Assembly (NCBI RefSeq): GCF_034702125.1
Contig: NC_085875.1
Location: 43,151,270-43,215,269, forward strand
Length of the DNA: 64,000 nt
Origin: Engraulis encrasicolus
Lineage: Eukaryota > Chordata > Actinopteri > Clupeiformes > Engraulidae
Reading direction: 5' to 3'
Under the pieces are notes generated by a model that did not search any database, was not told where the DNA came from, and worked only from the letters and a program-made list of their open reading frames with translations. Positions 13,040-25,210 of this stretch are shown one piece after another. A program made the translations under genes and the position numbers. Numbering within the stretch: the stretch's first letter is position 1; the number at the start of each line of letters is the position of its first letter.

Positions 13040-13260
13040 GGGCGTCAATCATCCATTATTTCGCCCCTGAAATAAATGCAAAAACTGCGACGGGACAAAG
13101 GCTTCCAACAGGAGCCGGACATTTGTCTACATTTCCCCCATTGTCTGCAGCTTAGCAATCGGTTTGTATTTGTGTTTGCCCGGGTCCGACCACCCAGGAT
13201 GAGCAGGGGACCGGCCAAAAACGTGCAACATTGTCACCCACATCACATACGATCTAGAAG
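13040..13260. promoter_or_regulatory. Candidate Shh/GLI-responsive enhancer of nkx2.2a
   Basis: The exact GLI consensus GACCACCCA occurs at 13188-13196, about 1.28 kb upstream of the start codon. Within 150 bases are GTCAATCA (13044-13051, PBX-type), ACAAAGG (13095-13101, SOX/TCF-type), CATTGT (13139-13144, SOX-type) and TGTGTTTGCC (about 13171-13180, FOX-type). Mouse Nkx2-2 is a direct Gli target with a Gli site in its 5' flank. That this is the orthologous module is inference. Confidence 0.5.
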
Positions 13261-14425
13261 GCAGGGAGAAGAGAAAGCAGGGAAGCAGGAAGAAACAAAT
13301 GGGAGGCTAAGCTCAGAAGGAGGAAAAAAACACGCAGTGCAATGCTTTTAGACTATTTTAGACCACTTTGGTCCCATTATTGACATAGCCTAACCTGCTC
13401 TAAAGAAGTTTTTAGAACTTTCAAACATAACCAACTGAGGAGTTTAATAAATAGCAATAATACATAATAATATTATATCATATTTTAATTTAGCTCACAG
13501 AACCAGAAAGGGAAGTCGTCGAAACTATTAGCATAATAATGACCTTAGTGTTGTTGCTCATTGAGGGTTGTTTGCCCGTCGTCTGAAATTTTCACCTGAA
13601 GAAAATATGTCTAAGTTTTCACCGACATTCAGTCTTTTATCCAAAATATTTACTCAAAGGGTTAACATAAAATCAGCCTCTTCTAAAAAAAACAACAAAA
13701 AAAAACAGCCAGCTTGACATGCAATGGGCGAAAGTAGTGTGCTACCCGCCCAAACTATGATATTACTGTTAATAAAATGCGAAATGATAATGTTCGATAT
13801 TCCTGCATTAATATTTTACGCATAAGTATAGACAGTAGCGCAAATGTAATCTCTGGAGCAATTTGTTAAAACGCGCTTTCAAGTATCCGAGTATAAAGCT
13901 ACTTGGAAGGTCCTTTGTATGTAAATAGGGTGTAAAAAAGGCCCTCCCCATCTTTGTAATTAATTGACACGTTATACCACTCATCATGTTCTGAAGCACC
14001 AATGGTAGAGGCTCGGATCTCCCCAAAACCCACAATTTCACATCTGCAAACACTGTCTTCATCCACTTGACTCCTAAGACCCGCCCACACGTGGCCAACC
14101 TTTTGCGTTTTTAATGCTTTTTCACTGCAGGTTCATGTGTTGAGACCAACCTTATATGGACTGAGCATCCCGGTAATGGCTTATTTCGCCCTAGCACCCC
14201 GGCAGTAGCACAATATCCATGAACCAGACATAGCACTCCAGCCACTTTGGCATTCTTCCTGGACTTACTGAACTGAATCCTTCGCTACCGTTACTTTGTC
14301 AGGCAATGGTTATCGCTCGAGCCTCATGATTTGCCTTACTTGTTGTTGCTCAGTGCTTGCGAGACACTGATCCTATTCTAAAATACCGGCTGTGTGCGTC
14401 TCTCTCTCTCTGTTTGTTAAAACAG

Positions 14426-14734
14426 CGGATTTCCAGACTGGTGAAGCAAGTTTCCTGACTCATTTCTCTCAGACTATGTCGTTGACCAACACAAAGACGG
14501 GCTTTTCTGTAAAGGACATTTTGGACCTCCCTGACACGAACGATGAAGAAGGATCTATCACTGGAACGGAGGACGACACGGAGGGCTCGGAACCCAGGAA
14601 AACGCCCGCTGGAGTTTTGGTGCAAAGTCCACTTGAAGGCGTTCAAAATCTGCCTATAAAGAACCCATTTTTTGACACAAGTGACAATCCTTACACAAGA
14701 TGGCTTGCCACCACGGACAGCATCCAGTATTCAT
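14426..14734 (+). other. nkx2.2a: nkx2.2a first coding exon with short 5' leader
   Basis: A pyrimidine tract (TCTCTCTCTCTGTTTGTT) is followed by AAAACAG|CGG, a strong 3' splice site that ends at 14425. A second possible acceptor, TTTCTCTCAG, ends at 14472, only three bases before the ATG. Either implies that the 5' leader is spliced from an upstream noncoding exon. The donor at 14735 is consensus (GTAAGT). The exon encodes residues 1-86 plus the first base of codon 87. Confidence 0.8.
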
Positions 14735-15832
14735 GTAAGTGAAACTTCAATACAGCCATTATTCCTTTGAAAATGTAAAGCAGTAAGAATCACAGAAATA
14801 TTAATGTGTCATGGGGTATTCAGATAATGTGGGCTTTAGTGGTGTGCAGTTCATTATAATTGCGCAGACGCCCCTTGCAATGGCACAGAACAATTATTCA
14901 AGAATGTGTTCGATGATGTTCTGGGCCCTTACCTTAACTTGCCAAGTACATTAGTGCACTTCAAATTGACACTATTATCACTCAAAAACACTGTGAATTT
15001 TTAGGATATTAAAAGTAAATTGCAGTTGATCACAATATTCGTTTAATTCGTGCATTTGAAAACAATCTGCATCGACCACATTGTACATTGCCCGTAATAA
15101 CTGCAACAACAGGTTTCTCTGAATAGCTTAACAGAGACCAATACGTGCTTGTGATTTGCAACTGGCGGTTAGATTGCCAAAATAACACTAGCGCAAATCT
15201 GAACCATAAAATACACTGTCTCAGATTGCTGTATGTTATCGCCAGAAGAAGGAATGTTCATTGTGTTTTCCCACGCAGTGCACGGTCTATCTGCTAACTC
15301 GCAAGACTCATCAGCCAAATCGCCAGAGCCCTCCGCCGACGAATCACCGGACAACGACAAAGAAACTTCGAGCAATGGCAGCGACTCCGGTAAGAAGCGC
15401 AAGAGGAGAGTGCTGTTCTCCAAGGCGCAGACATACGAACTCGAACGTCGCTTCAGGCAACAGCGGTACCTTTCAGCACCCGAGAGGGAACACCTCGCTA
15501 GCTTGATTCGCCTGACACCGACGCAAGTGAAAATTTGGTTCCAGAACCACCGATACAAAATGAAGAGGGCTCGCGCCGAAAAAGGTATTGAAGTGTCCCA
15601 TCTGCCCTCACCACGCCGGGTGGCCGTCCCGGTTCTAGTTAGGGACGGTAAGCCCTGCCACACGTTAAAAGCTCAGGACTTGGCAGCCACTTTCCAAGCT
15701 GGAATACCCTTTTCCGCATATAGCGCCCAGTCCCTTCAGCACATGCAATATAACGCCCATTACAGCGCTGCCGCCACAACACAGTTCCCCTCGGCACATC
15801 ACTTGGTACAAACATCACAGTGGACTTGGTGA
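14476..15832 (+). CDS. nkx2.2a: Homeobox protein Nkx-2.2a, two coding exons (14476-14734 joined to 15279-15832)
   Basis: This is the NK2-class homeodomain transcription factor of ventral neural tube, pancreatic islet and gut endocrine specification; it acts in the nucleus and represses through a Groucho/TLE-binding TN motif. The spliced product is 270 residues, the usual Nkx2.2 length. Visible parts: TN/eh1-like motif [12 protein letters not shown] (residues 9-20); acidic and Ser-rich linker; homeodomain about 126-185 with W173, F174, N176 and the NK2 hallmark Tyr at homeodomain position 54 (Y179); NK2-specific domain about 196-213 ([18 protein letters not shown]); C-terminus ending QWTW. The donor TCAT|GTAAGT (14735) and acceptor CACGCAG|TG (15278) restore a Leu codon across the junction. 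ATG 14476 is chosen because it begins the conserved [12 protein letters not shown]; the frame stays open upstream, but that stretch is the acceptor pyrimidine tract. The a-paralogue is named from overall resemblance to zebrafish Nkx2.2a as I remember it. No disabling change is visible. Confidence 0.97.
14735..15278 (+). other. nkx2.2a: nkx2.2a coding intron (544 bp)
   Basis: The intron is bounded by GTAAGT (14735) and TTTTCCCACGCAG (ends 15278). It interrupts codon 87 after its first base (phase 1), between the TN-containing N-terminal region and the homeodomain exon. It has no recognisable repeat. The 3' part is open on the + strand from 15233, but this is read-through into the exon, not an extra exon. 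Confidence 0.9.
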
Positions 15833-16200
15833 CTGAGACTGTGTGGGTCAGCTTCATTGCGGGACTGAGATTTGAGTTTCAAAAACAAATCTAAAGGAGA
15901 AGGACTTTTTTTTCTCTGCGGCTTGACCCATACCAACCGTTTCATTTCGGGGCTGGCGTGTGCGTCATGTTTACATTTTCCGTTCAGCAAACCAGGTCTA
16001 GCCTCTACTTAGATCTAAGAATGTCAATGCTCTTGTGAAATTTTGTAAAGTATGTTTATGTGTTGTAGAAAATGTTTTGTCCTTCGTGTCCCCAGCACGT
16101 ATAAAACCACTTTATAATTACAGAAAATTTTATTTCGTGCTTTTACAATGGACCGAAAATATTTATGGCCAAGAATAAATGGCAACTTTTAGCAGATTTC
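15833..16200 (+). other. nkx2.2a: nkx2.2a 3' untranslated region and poly(A) signal
   Basis: AT-rich sequence follows the TGA at 15830-15832. A canonical AATAAA lies at 16174-16179 after a run of T-rich segments, so cleavage is expected about 15-30 bases later. Further AATAAA motifs occur near 16412, 16785 and 16922, so longer 3' ends are possible. The exact end cannot be fixed without transcript data. Confidence 0.6.
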
Positions 16201-17459
16201 TTTGGTTTCTGTTCCTTGTAAATATTTTTGTGACAATTAATTATAGTTATGACTCGGAGCGTAAAGCTCGAGGTATGAGAAAACTCAAAATATTATTGGA
16301 AGTTAAAAGGAAAAACAAATGTTAAAACTGACGATATTGGCCAATTTTAATTATGTGAATAGTAATTAAAACGCGCGCTGATTGCGAGAAACCGACATTT
16401 TATAAGGATTTTAATAAAAATGGTGTTCTAGAAAGCATGATTGGTTTTGCGTGTGTTAAATGCAGCGTTTTAAATCGGCTATTATGCTTGCCTCCTACAG
16501 AAATTCTTAAGGACAAAAAGATTATAAGCAGAAAAAAAAACATTATGTGCAAAAGTTCTCTGCAATTGATATTTAATCATCCATATGTTTTATTCGCTTT
16601 ACATTTTTAAAATGTATCTAAGCGAACACTTCAGCAAAAGTCACTTTTGTGAATTGGGGATAACATCCACTCGATATAAGTAAGAGGGCTTCTTCAGCCA
16701 GGAAGCTTTTCATTCATGCCCTCTCCTATTCATGGAGTTCGGTGCTCCAGAGAAAACGCTGTTCAAATGGCACATTTAAAAAGCAAATAAAAATAACCCA
16801 AATTAGCAAATGCAGTGATATGCAAGTGGGATTTAAATCTGGCTACTTATAAGGAAATGTTAGTTCATATTTTTTCTTCTTTCTTTTTTTTTTAGCTAAA
16901 ATAGTGTCTACGTTGTCCTTTTAATAAACAGATAATATGGTAGGCCTATGGGAATGCGCAAACCAAAACAACTGTTTAATGTAGGCCTAGTGTATGAAGA
17001 GGATTGCTTGTCAAATGTAACTGCCCTCCGAGCCCAAAAACTGTGCTAAACCCATATTGATATCACTGATATCACAGATTAACTATGATGCGTAATGGAA
17101 ACATGGATAATTTATCCACAGAACTTGTGTGACCATTTCACATGGAGTTATTTCATCCCATATTTAAAAGACAGCATTGTGTTTTGTTTAGTCGACATGA
17201 GGAATGTTTTGCACCTTGTATTGGACCAAGTTAGATCATCACCTTGTGTAGCTGCGGGCTTTGAGTTTCGGGTCAGGCCTTTCTTGTGCGTTTTGCTTGC
17301 ACTTCAACATTGGCGAGGCGAATATCGTTGTTATGACAAGTCTTGATGGCCAAGATGATGTAGACTGAACTGAAGACAGACGTCAAGAGAAACTTGTCTT
17401 CTCAAATTCCAACTCGAGGACACTATAACACGGGGATGTCGCAAAAGCAAGCCACGCAG

Positions 17460-18130
17460 ACATCAGTTGCTGCCCTCGCTGCCCTGATATTCAACAGCGT
17501 GACGGAGCACTTTTGAGCAAGTCCATCGTTGCACAATATACAGTACAAGACAGAAAGCACATAAAGCCTCGGGGCTGGTTGTTGTGGCTGTTAGAGGCGT
17601 GCATACTAAAGAGGGCCCGGAGAAGTTTGTAGTGTGGTGTGTCCAGAGAGAGAGAGTCAGAGAGAGAGACGGGGTGAGTGGGGGTTCCTTATTGCTATTC
17701 ACTTCCTTTATCTCGACCAGAGCATCCCCGAGTCACGGAGATGTATCCTTGGGTTTTTTGTTGAGCCTGTCAGTTGGTGCCATTGTGGTCCTTGTTGTAC
17801 ATGTTGTATTCCATATGGACAGCTGGGCCCGGGAGAGGAGAAAGAGGGTCCCGCACAAAACCCAAATTGTGTCCGGCTTTCAAACACCGCATTGTTGTCT
17901 CTCAAAGAAAAACGAATTAAAAATTCGCGCTATATCTGTTCTGGAAAGAAGCAACCCCATTCACCGATAACAGCGAGTCCTTCTTCCTTGATATAGCAAT
18001 GCCAACAACGGCGCTCTCATTTCTTTTTCGCCCCAGCTCCCCTCTCCTCCCAAGTGAAAGAGAACGATTATTGTCTGCGCCCAAGTCTGCAACCATGGCA
18101 GCCTACCACAAAAGTATTTTTGAAGCGCTT
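17460..18130. promoter_or_regulatory. Candidate conserved noncoding element downstream of nkx2.2a
   Basis: This is a complex, repeat-free stretch with an E-box CAGCTG (17820), several SOX-like CATTGT/ACAAT cores (17783, 17890) and homeodomain-type AATTAAAAATT (17914). It lacks transposon signatures although both window flanks are packed with them. Regulatory function is inference; no conservation could be computed. Confidence 0.25.
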
Positions 18131-19423
18131 CATTCAAGTCGTCGGTTTTAGTTCCTGCGATTTTTTGCGTCGTGTTGGCTGACTTTTGTAAAAACTTATT
18201 TGTGTATTTTTTTCTCTGTTTCAAGGGTCTGTGTTAATTTGTTACGATGGCACTAGACCTAGGCCTACAAGCGCAAACGCTGATTATTTTACAGGAAAAA
18301 AAATCGTAACAGGCATGTCTGGTAGTAGCCTAATGGTATAATCTTATTGGACCTGTCTCGGGATGATGGAACTGGATAGTAACCAAATGCAATGCTGCTG
18401 CGCAAACCATGGTTTTATTTTTGAAATCAACTGGCACGATTAAAGAAGAGTAGGCCTAGGCTATCTATTCGAGCTGTGTGGTTATTTCTGGGGGCATACA
18501 ATATTCAGCAGGGGTGAGTTGCCTTGGCCTAGCGGAGGGCGGAAACTTGTGGCAGAATGGAAATGACATGCAGGTGTTAAAAGACGGTCTATGATAATGC
18601 TATCCGGGCTTACGGCTATATCCTTTGAGTCACACACTGGCTATTATGTTCTTCCCCTGATTCAATCGCTTTTCTTCGCTTTCACAAAATTATATTGCTT
18701 CTTCATGCCATAACAGTTGTAACGCCGTCCCAGGAACCAATTTCAGATAAAATAATGTGCCGTTGAAGAGTAAAAAAAACAACAATTGCTATTCAAAATT
18801 GGTTAGGCCATACACAGTCAGCACAGCCCCGTGGATAATGATATTACTCGCCTTAAAATGTAATATTTCAGGAAATGTGCACTTGGGAACTCCACAGATC
18901 GTCGTAATCGTGGCCGTTTGAACCTCGACATAAATCACTGCTTATCATGTACATCTCCAAGTAAATGACGGATCTCCAAGCCATAATAACCAAGGCTTTC
19001 ATTTAAAGGAAGTAATGTAGTTTTTTATTGCCTCGTTGTAAGATTCAGATTAGATTCGCCTTCTTCCCTGCACTCAGATATTGAACAGAGGAATGTGCTG
19101 GTGATGAGTGCGCGGCTCAAGCGTTCAACCACACGGTGGCAGCACATCACCACAAATCGAAAACCTCTCAGACTCTGGTGCAGGGTTGACCCGAACCAAC
19201 TTGATTTTGCTCAACCATTCTCATATCCTGGAATACACTTCTAAGCCACAATTACCATTTCAGTCAAAATAACTTTTTTTTATTAAAAATATCTTAATCT
19301 AAATCTAATTTTAAACCATATTCTATAAGTACATAGGCTATAGGCCTAAATGGCACTTGGGCAAAGTATGGCCATTGAAACTGGAAAGCCTTTTTATGAA
19401 TATAATAATTACAATAATAATAA

Positions 19424-19471
19424 TAGCCTACTACTAATAATAATAATAACAACAACAATAATAATAATAAT
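19424..19471. repeat. AAT/AAC-rich microsatellite
   Basis: Imperfect trinucleotide repeats of AAT interrupted by AAC. Confidence 0.9.
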
Positions 19472-21284
19472 GCATTTCCAACAATGTAGGCCTATAAGGA
19501 TTATTTGGGATATATTATTTTTCATATTCTGAACAGGTTATAGACTGGTCAACATAAACAACTCATTGAAAGACTCATGTGCATGACTATAGTAAACAAT
19601 CTTTTCCGTTGATTTCTGTGTTCTGTTACACTCCCAACTACTTTTGTAGACTATTGTGCACTGATGGTAAGTCTACTATTATATTCCACAAGGCGCAAGT
19701 GTTTATGAGAGGCATGTGTGCCCTTGGAAGCAAGGTGGCGCTCTTGGTACATGAATGGTTGAGTGAAACACAGTTGAGAAGGGATCATGGCAGAGATCCA
19801 GTTAATGTAACCTCAAGAATGAGAACAAGGCTAACTAGTCTCATATTTGTCATGGCACTGCATAGTTATTAGTCTATGGTTGAATTGCACAGTAGACACA
19901 TTTACAAGTACAGTATATAACATTTTTAGATAACGAGAATAAACAACTTAGATGCAGTGCAATACCTACATACTGGTAGTGAATAGTTGTGCAAACCTCA
20001 TCTTTATTATGGATATCGGTCAATCATCAGGTCACCACACTTTTGTTACATAATATGATTAAAAATAGCCTACATGTAGGCTACATCCACAGCCCTCCCA
20101 TCAATTGTTGTGATTTGTAAATAGTAACAATGCAGGTTGACTGTGCTGTGAGATCCCTCAACAGCTCTGCAGGTGGCACACTTGGCCATCCACACTCCCA
20201 CATGCAGCCCAGTAGAAGACCCTGTTTATAAGTATATGGATATTTTTGTAAACACATTCATTTGGGCCTTTTTATCCTTAAAATGGATATTTTTAAGACT
20301 GGATTTTTGAAGTGAATATTTCTGTCACAATGGTACTTTATCAATCCACATGCCATTTTTTAATGTAAAGGGCAAAAAATATTCACATAAGTGTGACAAA
20401 GGCCTAGTAGCCATACACAGCTACCAAGAGCAGAAACAAGTAGGTTTGCATACTAGGATATGTCTGCTGAAGATGCAGGGTGATCGAAAGGTTGCACGCT
20501 TTAATGAAATGTAATGACATTTTTACAGCACAATTGGCAGTGTGCAGACCTACAGTACCTCTTTTCCGTGGTTTGACACTATTGACTGGCAGCTGCATAA
20601 AGTTACTTTGGACAGAGATTCTTTAAGTATAGAGATATGCCAACATAATAGGTTTCTATGGGCACCTAACGCGACCAGGTTCCGGTCTGCCTAAAGGGCC
20701 GTGTCATAATGCTCCTACAATGGATAGAACAGTCCTTAGGTCTGCCTAGGTCTGCCTAAGGGGGGCCATAATAGAACCAGGAAACAATGGGCCAATGGAA
20801 CCTCTCTCTCTCTACTCTCTCTGCTTTGGATGTGTGCACCCACTACAATGTGAATGGATTGATAGAGCAAAGTGTATTTCAATTTCACACTTGCACTGTA
20901 AATTCCAGTTAGCAGATTTTCCTGAAGTTGGGAAAAGATTGAATTACCTAAACAGTAAGATACACGCGCTGTTTTGTAACCGAAAGCCAAGATCAACTTT
21001 CAGTTCCATGATAATTGTTGGTGACAAGTCTGTTGTGTCTTTAGAGCTCCCAGTGAATGGCATACCATTAATTTTCCAAAATCATAAAAATGTTAAAATT
21101 CAGTTGAAAGGCATCTCTCTTCTGACATTTTCAACAATTTAGGTGACCATTTCACCGCTGGCCGATGTGGGGTCTAAATGTCACTAAAGTTTGCAAAGAA
21201 AGCATGAATTATTATTTGTGTTCCTGAAGTGCGATCATTCACTGTATGGTAATTTACATTCGTAGGCCATTTATGCTCTTCATT

Positions 21285-21510
21285 ATATAACATTACAATA
21301 TACTTAGCTGACGCTTTCATTCACAGCGATTTAGTTATTTGAAGGGTATTGGTTACAGTCCCTGAAGCGATGTGGGGTTAGGTGCCTTGCATAAGGGCAC
21401 CTCAGCCATGGAGTGGAAACTGGGAGTAGAAAGGTAGGATTCGAACTTCCAATCCTTTAAACCTGCTGATTTAAAGCCTGTCCCCTCAAACATTAGGCCA
21501 TTGCTACCCC
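21285..21510 (-). repeat. tRNA-derived SINE
   Basis: Read on the minus strand, it begins GGGGTAGCAATGGCCTAATG, an A-box-like start. The B-box AGTTCGAATCC lies about 65 bases in (complement at 21437-21447). The tail holds the widespread fish motif CTTAGCTGACGCTTT. This is the usual order of an RNA polymerase III tRNA-headed SINE. The copy is diverged. Confidence 0.7.
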
Positions 21511-22039
21511 ATACCCAATACCACATCATTTATGCTATTTTGTGAAGAGTAAATGGCTGATTTACAGCTGATATAACTTGTTAGAGAAAGGCATCACTCT
21601 CGGCTACACATCATATGGGTATTTAATGGGAAAACATGACAAACAGACAGGCATGTTGGCCTGAGTCATCTTCAGTGTTTTATGGAGGGTGTAGGCAGGG
21701 ACGTGCACAAATGGTCTTTGGCTGAGATGTGTCTGTTGTGTTTTCCCAGTAAATCCAACTTTGTAGTTAAGAGTGCTGCTTTTCTCTAACAATTGTACAA
21801 ATTTGGTTGCTTCACACCTCACAAATTAATTGGAGTTGAGTCCACTTTCGCACAAAAAGACACAGTGTATCTTCAACTTCAGCACTAGACCTTTTATACT
21901 CAGTTTGCAACAATATGTAGAACTATGTTCCTAAGCTGTACTAAAGGGTTATAGTAAAGGATATGGGTTTGGTATGCACCTTGGTAATATTAAAGTGGCA
22001 CAAGGTAGGATAACGTGGACGACATGGACGACAGTCGTT

Positions 22040-22200
22040 GGGACCACTCTGTCAAAAAGTTGCATTCAGGGTTTTCTGACAGCGGACCATGGAAGTGGTC
22101 GACAGAATCATCGTCCACTTCCTAATGATTCACATAACCATCGGCTGACTCGGGACAGTGATTAATTAAAAACTTTTAATCCTTCCTGGAGCCCCTTTAA
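22040..22200 (+). repeat. Dispersed noncoding module, shared with the foldback element core
   Basis: It contains GGGTTTTCTGACAGCGGAC, GACTCGGGACAGTGATTAA and GAGCCCCTTTAAA in the same order as at 61510-61640, 62487-62615 and, reversed, 35600-35770. It is a repeat family of unknown class; no coding potential. Confidence 0.7.
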
Positions 22201-23569
22201 ATTGTATTTATAGATTTCAGTCAAAGCAACTGTAAATTAAAGTGTCGCCAAAAACAACAATTAGCTGAGATTTTGGTTGAAACACAACCCCCTCTATAGT
22301 AATAAAAAATACAATTGACCAATACCAGATTTTCAATTTTCTTAGTAAATTGTCAAATATTTGGTCATATGAAAAGCACACTTTTTGTGACTGTCGAGCT
22401 GAACAACCAGAATAGTGCTCCAACTGAAGCCATCCATACGATTTTCCATGCACTTCATTGATGTGTCAATGTCCAGTGCAAAACATAGCCTACAGTACAA
22501 CACATAGAAGCCATTTACTTTTGAAAACTCAGTTTTGGTCTCATGTTTAGAAGTAAAAGTTTTGGAAATCTTGTTCTACAACCCTTTTAGGGCGCTAAAA
22601 TACACCTGTCATAATGGTGTTTCTATTTTTATCCACATGTCATGTCTATACATGAATAGATTTTAAAAATATGTCCACATTAAAAAATATCCTTATTCGT
22701 AACCTGCACCATAGCCCAGATTTACCTGATGCGCTTAACCAGAGAAACTTCCAGTTCATTAGGTATAATGAAAATCTGCTTTTGTTTCTTTTTTTCTTTC
22801 TATTTGATTAGGAAAATGCTCTCATTACACTCAATGCAATCACTACATCAGTAAAAGCATCAATATAATATGCCAAAGTTTGCATAGTTGCTGAGTTTCA
22901 TCTGTTGTCCCAAGGAAGGCCCATATTAAAAAAGGGAAAACGATACACTCCTACATCACAAACACATACTGCAATAATTGCAAAAGTATTGCGAGTTAAC
23001 CCAGGTTCACACCGTACACAGATCTAGAGGGCTGTGGGCTGTGATGCTTTGGTAAAGGCCACTGTAACAATGGATGTGGCAGCAGAAGACCCCTGTTGCT
23101 CATGTCCACACCCAATTTCGGGCCTACTGGTACATTAATTAAACGTATAAGCCTCTGATGCCAAATTCTGATCCAACATTTAAAGGTGCACTGTGTAATA
23201 TATTTAGTAGTTAATTTCCAGAATTCATGCTGCCCATTCATAAATATTACCTTTTTGACAAATACTTACCACCACCATCAAATTGTAAGTATTCATTATG
23301 ACTGGGAAAATTAGACTTTTCATACATGAAAAGGGGGATCTTCTCCATGGTTTGTTAGAATTCCCAGAAACAGACATTTTTAACTGCAAAGTTTACTCTA
23401 CATTGGTCATACTAGTAAATATTGGCTTATTATAGTATAGTACAAACGAAAATATCAAATTAGGCTATAAGAAGCACAGTTTCAATGAGCAGCATAGTTG
23501 CAATACCTACTCTGGTCACCATCCTACTACATATAGCACCACCTGGGAAAGCGAAAGTCCACCATTTTT
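22201..23569. other. Unassigned intergenic sequence
   Basis: AT-rich, with short ORFs lacking recognisable domains. No complete mobile element recognised. Confidence 0.4.
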
Positions 23570-23816
23570 TGGAAATCTTACTTCTCCCCTTGATTTAAAT
23601 AATTGAGCTTTATCTTTCTCCTGTTCTGTTGTCTGACTCTAGTGATTTTATTGAACAAAAACTGAATGGTACCACCTGGTCCCATCCGGTTCAATGATAC
23701 ATGCTAAGAAGAAATATGACCAGAATCAGAAAACGTCTGGAAGAACGGGAGAAAGGCAAAGCTCAATTATTTGAATCAAGGGGAGATGTAAAATGAACAT
23801 ATTTCCAAAAATAGAC
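23570..23816. repeat. Foldback MITE-like inverted repeat
   Basis: CTTCTCCCCTTGATTTAAAT near 23582 is answered by ATTTGAATCAAGGGGAGA near 23769. Further arm sequence (AGCTTTATCTTTCTCC against GGAGAAAGGCAAAGCT) is also complementary. The arms are about 60 bp around a spacer of about 115 bp. A half-copy relative occurs near 37840-37905. Confidence 0.7.
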
Positions 23817-24204
23817 ATAACATTTGCTCTAATCTTGGATGAAATTAAGGTTCAACTGAAGGTTGTAGAATGAGATACCACAGATCTCCACTACCTCCAC
23901 TCCACTTTCACTAGAAGTAATTTCCCCCACAGGGGACAATAAAGCTACTACTGTACTACTACTACTAGATCACCAATCATGTCATCCTTGCTTGGCTTTG
24001 TATGGGGAGAAGACACTATGGGCTCTGAATGCTGAGGTGCAGAGCTTTTCAGAACTACATGCTTTGTGGGCAGTACAAACCAGAAGAAAGTTCTGCACTC
24101 TGATCTGTATAACAGGTTTCAACCTTGGCCACCATCTGCAGCGATAATGTGCTGAATTTTACAACGTGTTCGATTGTGCAAGGATACTATTGGTCGCATA
24201 CTGT

Positions 24205-24790
24205 ACAATGTAGGCCAAAAGTTTGGACACCCCTTCTCATTTAAAGGGCAGCTGCAGTATTTTCAACATAAAGCCCATTTTCTGGATTTTCTGCGATGTT
24301 TTAGAACTCCCCTCACTGTTTTTGTTGTTGTTTGCTGGTGTTTCCGTTCATTGACTAGTATAGATTTTGTCAATATTGGCTTTACAATGGCCATCTATGG
24401 GCATGTCCAAGTATGTTCTTAAATAACACCTTAAACATTTGTTTTCGAAAGTATGCATCTCGCTAAGTGGTTAGGGGTGTCCACTGGCATTCCTTAACAA
24501 GTTTGAAAGCCAAGTATGGCTTCTGTCTTTTTTTTATTAGCCATTTTGTGAATTAAAGAAAAAAAAACATAATTACGAAATGATAACCTACATAAAACAT
24601 TACAGAAGCCATGTTTCGCAACAAAAGTTGTTGGATTTGGAATATCAGTGAATACCTGAACACTTGGTAAGTTGCACAGTCTTAAATGTTTAGGGTGGTT
24701 TTGAAAACATATTTGGACATGCCCATAGACGGCCATTCTAAAGCGGTTGAGACCAAATCCAAATGATCCAAATGATCCAAATAACAGACA
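24205..24790. repeat. Diverged Tc1/mariner-like inverted-repeat remnant
   Basis: TAGGCCAAAAGTTTGGACAC near 24210 resembles a common fish Tc1/mariner end. An internal pair (GGGCATGTCCAAGTATGTT near 24398 and its complement near 24703) gives it partial dyad symmetry. The right end is unclear, so limits are approximate. Confidence 0.4.
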
Positions 24791-25210
24791 GCAGCACATT
24801 GCAGAGAACTCAGGGATGCGTTGCTGGAATGTTAGCATACTTTGACCGTTTTACTTTGCACGTTTCTACTTACTTCAAGCCGAAATACGTGTATTTCTCG
24901 AAGTATGGCTACTTTCCTGAGTCCACACGGATACTTTCTCCTCTCTACAGTGCGTGAGCATGGAAGCAACAAGAGAAAACGAGGAATAACCCTTCTGATT
25001 GGATGACACATCCTTCTGTTTTTGCTGAGTCGTGTCTCAGCTGTTTCCTCCACGAACACACCTTGTAATTTATTTGTGAAAAAACATGGCCGTGGCATTA
25101 GAATCTGACACCGTCCGCACCAATAATGCAGTTTTATCTGCATGCCGATTTGATTTCGTTTCATTCCGAGTTGTAATTTGTTAAATATTTTGATAATAAA
25201 GTAGTGGTTC

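Larger units (their letters stand above)
16200..21284. other. Downstream flank of nkx2.2a, repeat-poor
   Basis: No coding exon is recognisable. It contains an AAT-rich microsatellite (19424-19471) and several non-repetitive blocks. 17460-18130 is unusually rich in complex, CpG-containing sequence and is listed as a candidate conserved element. Short ORFs here have no recognisable domain. Confidence 0.4.

Noticed and set aside
14392..14475. N-terminal extension of Nkx2.2a in the open frame upstream of 14476
   Set aside because: There is no ATG at its beginning and it crosses the pyrimidine tract and splice acceptor. The conserved protein starts at MSLTNTK.
15169..15663. Minus-strand ORF over the homeobox exon
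   Set aside because: It is a shadow of the GC-rich coding exon, with no recognisable domain.
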